Assembly (NCBI GenBank): GCA_930367205.1 | Contig: OV884011.1 | Span: 113,451,139-113,515,138 of the forward strand | DNA: 64,000 bases | Reading direction: 5' to 3' | DNA from: Acanthosoma haemorrhoidale | Taxonomy: Eukaryota > Arthropoda > Insecta > Hemiptera > Acanthosomatidae | Shown here: positions 15,201 to 27,200 of the stretch, one piece after another | Position numbering within the stretch: position 1 is the stretch's first letter | Layout: each line of letters begins with the position of its first letter | The notes under the pieces: model-generated | The model's database searches: none | Seen by the model: only the letters and a program-made list of their open reading frames with translations | What the model was told of the DNA's origin: nothing | Translations under genes and position numbers: made by a program

Positions 15201-18200
15201 ATTTTTCTTCTGACCATGTTTTAGGGGTTTGGCCTGCCTTGAAAATGGCATTGTTAGTTGTAGTAAAATAAAATTGTGTGAAGAAAAGTTTGTCTGTTCT
15301 TAAACCTTGTTTAATACCAGTAAATATGATGACTGATAAAGACGCCATTAAATGAAAAAAATAATATAACATCAACTTCACTGAATACAATATCACATAC
15401 ACTAGGTATTTGATTCTCTTGTGGAGCAAGGGCCAAAAGAAGGTCAAGTCGATTCGGTTCCTGTTCTGCAAGCTCAACAGCAAGCCTGTAACAAGAGACC
15501 TTTCCTTCTTCAGCCATCCAAGGATGCTGGCAGAGTCCGCTGATGTCCAGCCTATCAGTTCCTTTCACGGTGAGCAGGCCAGCGATTAAATCTGAACCAC
15601 CTAGAAAGGCACATTGATGTTAGATCAATGTCATCAGAAGATTTTGAGAGGGCCAGGGCGGGCTTGAACCCGGAAACTCCCAATCTCCGTTCGGGTATGC
15701 TACCTCTGAGCTATCCCTGCACAAACACTATTCAATGGTCAATATCAAATCTCTTTAAATTTCCTCTCATGACCAGGCTAGTGTTCGTGCAGAAATAATT
15801 GACAGGTAGAGGATCTGATAGTAGATTGGGGAAGCTCAGGCTCTGACAAAATATTCATTCTTTGGCTAATTTTAATGCTCAACATTTGTATTAATAATAT
15901 TGTAAGGTTAACATTGTATTTTGAATACAAGTTATAATTAATTTTGTTTCTGTTTATTTGTATGATTGATCATTTTGAGTTCTATCACATGTTATTCCTT
16001 TAGTTATTTCATACTAAACTTTCCATTTTATCTTCTATTGTTGATAATGATTTCATTAAGTAATAAGTAATTAAATTAGTTTTTTAAAAGTTATTTTATT
16101 TGTTATATTGTTTCATATCAGATATAGCGCAGCAGTAATTTTTTAATTAAATTGTTGATAATTTCATAAATAGATTAGTCCTATTTTTTAATATTACCAT
16201 TGTAAACTATTTATTATGAGCAATTTGTGTTATGTTTTTGTGTCAGGTTTTTTACACCTTCTAAAGGATTACAGTAAATCTTTGAACATAATTGAGTCAG
16301 CCTTCCCCTGAAGCCACTCATATATCTTTACCGCTGTCTAATTGCAGTTGTGATGATTTCTACTCATTATCACAGCTGCTGTGTCAAACTGCTCAGTTCA
16401 ACACGTCCACGGGAGTATCGGTCACATAATAGATAAGCACCTTAGAAACTTATTCATTATTAATATTATAAACTCATAAATAGTTTTGTTAATTATTATA
16501 AGTTAGGTTTTTTTTTTTTTTATCACAACTATGACTTGTTTATTATCTATTTTTATATTTTATTAATATTTCTTATAACTTTACATTGAAGTATAGAGTA
16601 GGTATGATTGGAAAATTTAATAGTAATTAATATTATTACATATTTCTGCCTAAATAAACAATTTATACTGAATTTAATATGTGTTTATAAAAGTATGATG
16701 AATTAAGTTAATTTATTATATTAAAAGAAAAATAAATTTGTATGTGTGGGCGTAAGCACATGTGTTTCTCATATTTGAATATAGGTATATGAATGGTAAC
16801 ATAATTTCATTTTTGTTAGTTATCCTTTTTCAGTGAAAAGTAGAGTCAATAAGATTAATTTTTACTATTTATACATTTCCCCTTTCTTTAAGAAGTTACT
16901 GTGTTCATTTAGTTTTGTTAGGTGTGTTTTGTGATGATTATATACATGAGTTATATAATTTTTTTTCAAATTATCTTATAACTAAATAGATGTGGTTAAT
17001 GTGCTGATATCCTCATTGACCCTTTTGAGTTATCCAACTTGACAGGCGATATATGAACCATTCTCTAAAATAGTCGGTTTAATTTATTTTTTTCATGATT
17101 CAGATAAATATCATAATTGTTATCACTATTTCTTTATGTGTGTAACTGTGTTTAGACCCTTATCACTTAAAAAGTAATAAACTGAGCCTATACCTAAATG
17201 TTGCAATCCCAAGAGAGCTATAGGCTACATCACATACACTGACTGCTAGAAGAAAAATAATTATAATTTACTATTAATATTATTAGTACTTTGAAAGTGG
17301 CTGGAATGCTTTAAAAAAATAAAAGTGAAATTGGAAAAGAATTATTATTAGGTAATATTATTATTTTGGTAGAGTTTTAAATTCTCTCTAAAAGTGTGGT
17401 TGTTAAAGCTAACGCTATATTTTTTATTAAAGTTAAAGAAAGAACAATAGTATCCCAATAATCATCCCAAAATTTTAACGAGCCAAGACACAAATAGCAA
17501 CTAGCTTAAGATTGCATTTTATAGACATAGATATCTTCTATCCGAAACATTACGTCCCAGTCATCCTCAAGATTAAGCTGGAAATTGATAATTTAGAAAG
17601 TGGTTTTTTTTTTAGATATATTATTCAACACAATTAATTGTCAACAATGCATTTTACAATATATCTTACCTGAAGGGGTTTTAGGCTCAAAATATTCGCC
17701 AGCGGAAATCTGCCGAACCAGTCTTTTGAAATTTGAACCATCAAATGGCATCGCACCATACACTAATGTATAGAGTAGGACTCCAAGAGACCTGTTCCAA
17801 AATTTCTTTGTAACAATTAGGATATTCATCAAACTGGAACTCAGTCAAGCCTTACTTCTAATGCATTATGATTATCAATAAGTTACATAAAAAATTGTTA
17901 ATCTAAATAAATAATTTATTTGACTAAATTCAAATAACTATTATAATACAGTAACAATACAAATAATATATCAACAAATTAAAAACGTGTAAGTTATATT
18001 TTTATCATACTATTCAATACTTTCAATATTTTGTTGTGATAGGGTACAACCATGTAAATGTCCTTTTTAGTTAGGTATAATATTAACTAATAATAAAACA
18101 GTGGTAGAACTATTGATAGTGGTGATGAATATTTCAATTCAAAAAAAAATATTAGTAAAAAAAATATTTTTTTAAATTTAAATGATGTTTACTCACCAGC

Positions 18201-21200
18201 AGTCCACTTCAGGCCCTGAATATGGAATTCCCTTTACTATTTCAGGGGAAGCGTACAGAGGACTTCCACAAAAGGTACTAAGAAGGCGACTTTTATCAAA
18301 AACGTTAGATAGGCCAAAATCCGCTATCTGTCAAAGGATATATATATATATATAACTGTAAAATTTATAAGTAATCAAACATTAACAAAAAATTAGTAAT
18401 TAATTTTTGATTTTAAGTCAACTGATTCGACAGATTCAAACAAATTTAAGTTACAATAAGGTGGTCTGACCCCAATGTGGCAAACTAGGAAAATAAACAG
18501 GAAACGCATTGCCACTGCACTACCTTGACTTCCTGTTCTTTGTCCCTGTTCCCAAGAATCACATTGAATCCAGAAAGAAAATTAGTCAAATATTTTTTTT
18601 ATAATGATAGAATACTGAGCTGTTTTGTACACACACAACAAATTTATTATCAATAAAAATCAGTTATAAACGTTATTTCAATGAAAACAATTTTAGGTGA
18701 TGACTGCTACACCTAAATTACTTAACTAAGCTTATAAATTGCATGCATGGTAAATTTCTGTAGTTAGTTCTCTGCAATCACAGAATTTGATATTCGCTCA
18801 TTTTTGTACATCTAAAATTCTATAGTTCAGGATTTATTATAATGTTTTTAAAATTGCGAAATAATATTGTTTTTCTTTAAACAATCCCATTGAGTTAAGG
18901 AAGAAGGTTCATTTTAGAAATAAAATGTTCCTAAAACAGACAAACACTTTTGTGTATCTAACATTCTATAATTGAGGATTTATTATCATTTTTTTTTTAG
19001 TTGCAAAATATTAGGTCGTTCCGTTTGTTTATCAGAGATTATTTTGCTCTCATTAAATAACAAAATTATATTATTTTATTATGTATTCACCACTATTATC
19101 TATAATCTTCTCCCATCTTCCTGGCAGTTTATCAATTCCTTCCTTGTAAAATGTGGTTGGTTTGGACTGGAAGAAGTTGGTTTTCGACAGCCTGCCTGAC
19201 TTGCTCTTCAGAATTGAGGGTTTGCTTTCGGATCTGGTAGGGGTGGTTGATCCTTATCAAGCCACTGTCTTTTGCGGACTATATTGTCATAGGTAACCCA
19301 TTTTTCATCGCCTGTTACAATCTTGTTTGAAAAAGGCTCAATTTTTACCAGGGAGAGCAGACTTGGCGATTGACATACGATCTTCTTTATTCTGTTCACT
19401 GAGATTGTGAAGTACCCACACTCCTGACATTCCCTAATTTCTCCAGGTGGCGGTTAACAGTTGATTGTGGTGTATTCAACCTTTCTGCTGTATTTTGTTC
19501 CAATATTGCCATTAAAAGGTGGTCGTCAAAGTCCGAAGAATGTCCCGCCCTCGGGGTTCAGCTTTTAAAGTTATATCTCCAGAACAGAATTTTATAAACC
19601 AATTTCTAACTGCCCGATCAGTTATTATTCCTTCGCCATATACACTGCATATTTTTTCAGCTGTCGCCCTAGCACTATTGCCTTGTTTAAATTCCCAAAG
19701 CATTACATGACGAATATGTACTTTTTGACTCTCCATTTCAGATGTTAAAAAAAACAGTTGACAAAAGACTAACTGAAGCCTCGTCTATATAGTGAAAACA
19801 AAAACTTGTTATAATGGTAACTTACAGTGGTTAGATATGAACAATAGATTCTACTTAGCTGCATTGGAAGTTACTTATGACTCAACCTGATAATATTGTT
19901 GTTTTTTTTAATAATATTACATTTTAAATACTCCCATTCAGTTAAGGAAAAATGTTCATTTTAGAAATAAAATAGACAAACACAACAAAGCAACAGTAGT
20001 CAGCATTATTTTCCTGAAGCCACTTTTTCCAGTTATCTCAATATTGGTTTCATACCACAAGATTTAATACAATAGACTTATTGTTTTAGATACCACCTTA
20101 AAGTGGTACCAAAAAAGGTTTAAATTCACTGGTGATGACAGAAGCCCTTTGACTGGAGTACAAAAGACATGTGATCATTTACTATTACATTGTAGAATGC
20201 TAATCAAACTAATCATAAGTTAATAAAAATTATAATATGAAAAGATACTCTATTCTGTATTCATGGTTTTTTTTTTAGGCTAACCCATGCGAGTAAGCAA
20301 CTGAGCGACAATTGTCTAACAAAAGCCAATTTGCTGAACGGAGCCAACCTCCGGATTATAATATGCTTTTAGGTTGGAATGGGAAAACAAAATAAGGTAA
20401 ATTGTGGTAACCTACTGACAATGTCATGCATATGCGTACATGATACAGACCAGTACTGATAATGGCAATATTGTAAAAAAGTATATTTTTAAATAGATTT
20501 ATTTAAAATGGATACAAAACATACAGTGCAATTTGCTTACAATGATGCTGGATACAGTGATATTCTGGGTATAACAATTCTGAGCAATGCCTGATTGTTT
20601 TCCTATATCATGTGAAGTAATTTTCATTAAGTAATTAATTCAAAGATTATCCTGAAATACCGATCACATTTAAATGAAATACCGCTAAAAAAGTGAAAAT
20701 ATTTGAGCATTTGGAAAGTGGTGTTTCGGTAAAAAAGATCTCTCCCAACTACCGAACCGATCCTGCCCACTGTATAGAAATCTAATAACCAAATAAAATT
20801 TAAAATGTACACTGGGTTCTAAGAAGCATAAAATGATGAAACATAAAAAGTGACATCTCAGTATGAAATATATAGAAGCTGCTGGAGATAAAATCTTTCC
20901 AAAGAAAAATTACAATATTTTGTCTGGTTTGACCTTGCTCTTTGTACTTCGAAGAACATAGCGATGAGAGAATTGTAAAGTCTATTTTGCATGCGAATGA
21001 GGATCAAAGTGTAAATGCCGATGATGAGGCAGAAGAAATTATGTTTAAAGTACCTTCTACTTTATCCAAAGTGTTTTTTTTTATCAATGATCAGATGCAT
21101 ATATTTGTTTCTGTGAGCAGTGAAATTAATAGACCAGAAATATCAATGGCATTAAAAAATATTGAGAAATTTATAACAAAAAAAATTATTGTTCCTATAC

Positions 21201-24200
21201 TACCACTAAATTTCTATATGATTATGTCATTGATGTGACCACTTTAATAATTATAATTCTTTATTTTATCTAAAAAGTTTTTTGATTTACTTGCATTGTT
21301 ACATAAATACATATGTATTTGTACTGTCATTATTTCCTAGGCTCCTTGAAGATATTGAAGTAAGCTAATTCCTCTGTAGTTTAAAAAAAAACTAATAACT
21401 ATATTATTAATTTTTGTATCCTCCATTTCCATTTTTAAACAAAAACATTCTTTATAATGATTAACAGCAGACAATTTTTAGTTTTTTGTATGTGCAAAGC
21501 AGAAATCACAAGTAAACCAAGAGAAAAAGAAACCAAATGGAAAATTAATATAGTATTGAAACAATTATATATAGAACATTATTTATAGAACTATTAGCTT
21601 CCATTAATCTACAGCATATCTTCTTTGCCACCTTAATACAGTACAGACCTGATTATCTGTGGCCGGATTATCTATGGGTTTCAATCCGTACGAACATATG
21701 GAATTCAATTATACACATTGACTTATTAGTTTGATATTTCAAAATGCACACATTCAATACAAATTAAGCTACTTTCAAAATGTGGTATTTTATTATAGGT
21801 AAATACAAATTTCCTAAATGAATTTTTTTAATATAAAAGAACATGAATGTACTACATATGATTTCTAATATTCACATTATGTTCATGATTAGTTAATAAA
21901 TAATTAGTTGCTTTTAAAAATTTCTACTTTTTCTTAACCTTCTTGGTGGTTTAAACTTAAAAAATTTCATTCCCTCAACATTTGAAATCCACGAGTTTTG
22001 AATATAAAAATACATTCACTAATCGTGTATTTGACTCAACACAGATTTAAAAAAATGAAATTCTCGAGTTTAAACAATTCCAAGTATGTACAGTAAAAAG
22101 ATTGAACATATGGAATTCACTCATATAATGTATGCAGCAAAAATTCATTTACTTAAAAAAAAAAATTGGATTATTTTTTGTTAACGGGAGCTGACATTTT
22201 CTGCCAGTCAGAACAAAATTGATTTAAGGAGGATTATAAGAATATAAGTGCAGCTTTCAAAAGTAAATATCACCCATTTCTTGTTTGAAGTTTAAGAGGG
22301 AACTCGAGGACGTGACAACCCCACATATTGAACTTCAAAAGGTATAAACATAATCAGCCAATCATAGATAACACATTATTTTTTACCATCTACAAGCAAA
22401 AATTAATTTAAAGTAACAAATGCATACATACATATGTAAATTATATGCATACTACATTTAAAAATAATAAAAAAATCGAAATTCTACGCGTTTGTGTGTT
22501 ATGTTCGATTAGGAACCCCTCAAAATGGAGCAATCTTTGCCTTCTCACTTCTAATCTACTTGAGTAAGTAACCAAGAGTATGTCTCTATCTCTACTCACC
22601 CCTTAATTAACAAAAATGTAAGAGGAGAACCCTTTCAAGCTTTGGCCACGAAGAAGGTTCTTAATTAGAAAAAATTAGGACTCCTTTCTCACCGTAAGTT
22701 CACAACACTAATTTCAAGCAGTCAGACCTGGATTCTTCCAGCTCAAATCAGGGTTAGTTCAATGTTCTCCTCAGGTTAAAACTCGGACGAAGTGGATCAG
22801 GCCCTGCATCACATCTGAGCACATGAGTTCCACAGTTTATGTGACAAAATAATAAACTACGTTATGTAATTAAAGTATAGGTATTTGCAATTTCTGCTGT
22901 GCACTCAACTTCAATTAAAGCACTAAAGATCAGAACTCCACAGTATTCTCCTCTTTTTTTTAGGCTTCAACATATAAGATTGGTTGGCAGAAGCCTCCAG
23001 AATAAGAAGTAAAATAAATAATGACTGAATAAATAATAAACAAAGTCTACAAAATACCCAAAGATCATTTCTACAAAGTTTTAACAAAATAATCAGCTTA
23101 ATGTCACCTTTGCATTTCCTTGTTCATCTAACAAAATGTTTTCAAGCTTCAAGTCTCTATGGCATATCTGGTGCTGGAAAATAAAAATAATACTACATTA
23201 GCATTTTTAAATGAATAATAAATGTGATGAGTAAATTATAACAGAAGAAGTTAAATACTTTTTATTTTTATTATTGAGAGAGATACTTTTAACAGGCTAA
23301 CATTGATTTATTTATATGGAATTGCAAAAGGTTTTGCAGCATTGTCACAAAATTACACTGATAGATGGCTAATAAATTGCAACGATATTTTTATGATCAA
23401 ATGAAAATTGAATGAATAGCTGGTCAGAAAGCTAGAATAAGGTAACGACACCAGTAGTTGTCCAGTTAAAAGAAATGTTCCTCTTGGAGGAAGGTTATAT
23501 TATGAATATCTTAAAACCACTTTTGGAAATTATCTACCTGTTCCAGTAATTAAATATTTGCAAAACATGAAAAACTAGTAATTGACCACACATACCAAAG
23601 CTATAAGAAATCACAGTAATAACGTTGGCAATTATTTAAAAAATGTTTATAGTTAAAAACAACAACTAAAAAAGTATTAAAAGTAATTAAAAATTAAGTA
23701 GGTACAATGTTTATTATAAATTAAAAAATGTAAATTCCATAACAAATTTAATTCCGGAACAGAGTTAACATTTATGGTTTTACTCATTTCTAGGAACTCA
23801 ATGATGTGTGAAAGTGTCGATTTCCATTCATAATTCAATACATCAGCCCTTTCTGGCCACTTAAACAGTCTCCTGCACTTTTGCATGGATGAAATAGTTG
23901 CTTCAATGTCAGCAATACTCAGAATTTGTTCTGGGAAGTATTCACCTTCGAAATTCATACAGAAATATTACATATTGGTAAACAATTTAATTAACTGGGA
24001 CCCAATTATTATAATTACAAATTTCACATTTCCTTGGAATTCCTGGGAATATTCACCCACCCAGACTATAAGTCAAGGGTTAGTTAGATGATTTTAGATT
24101 AGATTATTTTATGTTGCTGAATTTTTTAACTATGCTGGCAGTTCCCAAAAGTATTGCTTGCTGAACCCTTCCAAGTATTTTCTTCAGCAGCTCTAGCAGC

Positions 24201-27200
24201 GGGATAGATTCTAGTGCATCCTCGGGGATCAGTCCATTGCAGAAAAAGCTGATCGGAAAAATCCCACAACTCTTCAATATATAGATTTGCTTTAACTCTT
24301 CTAATAAATCTGGTATTTTTGCTTCCTTACAGCTACTTTTTTTAGCAAATTGTCATCTGCCAACTGTCATCTTTCTAGATAATCTTCAATAGTCTTCTTT
24401 TCTGACTTGCTCTTGTATAGCAAGAAGGAATCCTTCCATTTCCGGGAAGATATCACCATTTCTCATCCAGGATAAAGATACCTGAGTATCCACCCCTCCC
24501 CCTCGCCCGTGGGTAGGGAGCGATTGAATCTTCCATGGAGTACTTTGGTTTTCCAAACATCTTTGAGGGAGGCAAAGGTAATAGCGTTGGTTTTTAGTAA
24601 TTTTCTTTCTCTCCGCAAGCAAGCTTTAAGAAGGCTGATTAGACCACAACCTTTCATATTTCTTAGCAGATAAAATCTCGCTACTGAGGACATAGGATGT
24701 CATTTTCTTGAAAGTACCATTTGGACTCTGATGTGGCGATCCAACGACTCGCTCCACGCAATTTTTGTCCATTTCAGAATTCTGAAGGAGTTAGCAATAA
24801 CTGGTAAACCTCATGTATTTAAAGCTTTAACTATATTTCCACCTCGTAAAGAACTTTTAAGTACAACCTTGATACAATATTTTAACTCTTCTTCAAAAGA
24901 CTTTTTAATATATTTTTTGATTTTAACAATTGACACATTCCTAAATATTTATAAGAATCGGTCTCTCCAAAATAAGAAATAATTTCCAAATAAATATCAC
25001 GCTTTATATGTATGGGATCACTAAAGCTCGAATCATAAAATGTTTGTGTACAGATTGAACCTTCCATAAATGTTCTAATAGATCAATTGTTGTATGGTCA
25101 ACTCAATAGATTTATAAGATCTTTAAGAGGGAATTATGTGGTACCAAGTCAAAAGCTTTGCGATAATCTATCCAGGCTTATATTATGAGCCCTTTTAGTC
25201 GCTTGTGAGGAATGTATCAATTACCAAGAGTTCTTTGAATCCTAACAAGTTTTTTTTTCTACCTTTGGCAAATATCTTGTTTGTCCAAAGGTGATGGTTA
25301 ATTTTATTGCTTATTATTGAGGTTTGCCGTTACTAAACAGAAATATTTTGAGAATTATTTATATATTTATATTGAGAAATATTTTAGGTCAGTGGTTCTC
25401 AGGTCCAAGTGTCTCTTAGCCCCCCTTAGGTATCAGGTAAGTTATGACCTTGCAGAATTGTGATTAAAGGGTTTGACTCATCAGTTTGATGCTCCTGATA
25501 ACAAAGTGCAAGCGATTGATGAATATCTCTACAAATTTTTAACCAATAGTTTTCGAGTTTTTATGGGCATGCTACTTTACAGTTCTTCATTCGCTTTAGC
25601 ACATACATTACATCTTCTCTACTGACACTGGTCACTTCATTACTTGAGAGGTCACACCATACACCAAACATTATATTTTCTAACCAATATGCGTCTTTGA
25701 AGTAGGATTCTTCTTTTTCCCAAATCACTTTCCAATATTTGCCCTATTATTATTATTATTGTAAGTTCAACTCTTAACTTCTTCACTAGAGTTCTCATTC
25801 CATTCACTTTCTGCAGGATTGGATACTGGAGTATGAACTCTCAGAAGAACATCTGACCACCCTCATTACTTTTTTGTGATTTCTGTATCAACTTCTTTTG
25901 TCTCTCACCAGGCTTTCTCTTTTTATTTTTTTAATCTCCTCCTTTGGAAATATTCTTTTTCTGGAGGAAATTATTTCCTTTCATGACAATGTTCGATAAA
26001 TTATGAAAATAATTACACCTAACACATATATAAAGGATTTAAAATCATCCTGGTATACAGTTGTCCCTCGATAATCCGACACTTTTTAATCCGACGTGCC
26101 GCCAGTAGGTCTTACCGGCTGTTTGTTTTGTAAACAATTCTTGGAACAATACATACAAGCCTGCACCGACATGAATCTCCCCCTCCCCTCTATACACTCA
26201 TTTCGCAGGGACAGATCAGTACAGTACGCAGTTGTCGTGTAGATCGGACATTCAGTATTACTGCTGAGTGACAGTTTAGAAATGGCAAGCACAAGTGTGA
26301 AACGTAAACATAAAACATTAAATTTATCTGAAAAATGGGAAATTATTAAACGAATAGACCGTGGTGAAACTCCGAGTGCAATATCTAAAGTGTATGACAT
26401 CGGACGACCTACTGTCTACGATATTGTGAAAAATACTGATGTGACAGACGCAGAAATAATCCAGGAAGTCGCAACAGTGGATGACGAAATGATCAAGGAG
26501 GCAGTGCCGGAGAAAAACTTCACTGTAAGCTGTGATGAAGCGTTATCAGCAACCAAAACTTTGCTTCGTTGGTGCGAAGAGAGAGAGTTAGATTTTTCAA
26601 ACATTTTGATGTTAAAAGGGATTCAAGAACAAGCAATGACGGACTGCCTGCATAAGAAGAAGCAGAAGAAAATCGCAGAATTTTTTAACGTGTAAATACA
26701 TACATACTTTTTTTTACATATGTACAACTGTACATTTTATTTTACTTTCTTTCCGTATTTCTTTTACAAACTTATACATATATATGTATGTACTGCCATT
26801 TTGTAGCCTAGTTTTAATAAATTACATGTATGTATACTGTTTGGTACTTTTTATTAACTTCATTCAAAACTTGTTCAAATGCATTGAGAAAAAAACATCT
26901 TTGATAATCCAACATTTTCGGTAATCCGACACGCCCCTGGTCCCTTACCTGTCGGATTATCGAGGGACAACTGTAATACGTTTCATAATAATGTGACACA
27001 TTTTTGTGTTTATTTTCATATGCAATAGGGTAAGATTTATAATTTTCATGGGATTGATAAGTATGCTGTGTAGTCAACAACTCATTATATTTGACCAGCC
27101 ACGCTTATGTAAAATTAATTTAAAAAAAAAGTGCTGTTCTCTCTTGAGAACATATTTTCTGCATTTCAGACTTACAACAAAAAATAAGTCTACTTTGAAC

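Larger units (their letters stand above)
18801..19983. repeat. Tandem duplication (~150-bp unit), second copy split by mariner
   Basis: Copy 1 (18801-18946) and copy 2 (18947-19010 plus 19891-19983) share TTCTATA, GAGGATTTATTAT-like blocks, then CATT(G/C)AGTTAAGGAA, TTCATTTTAGAAATAAAAT and AGACAAACAC. The mariner sits between the two halves of copy 2. Confidence 0.75.

Noticed and set aside
15640..15725. Possible functional tRNA gene on minus
   Set aside because: Boxes are good but no complete cloverleaf with paired acceptor ends can be drawn, and the copy belongs to a repeat pair.
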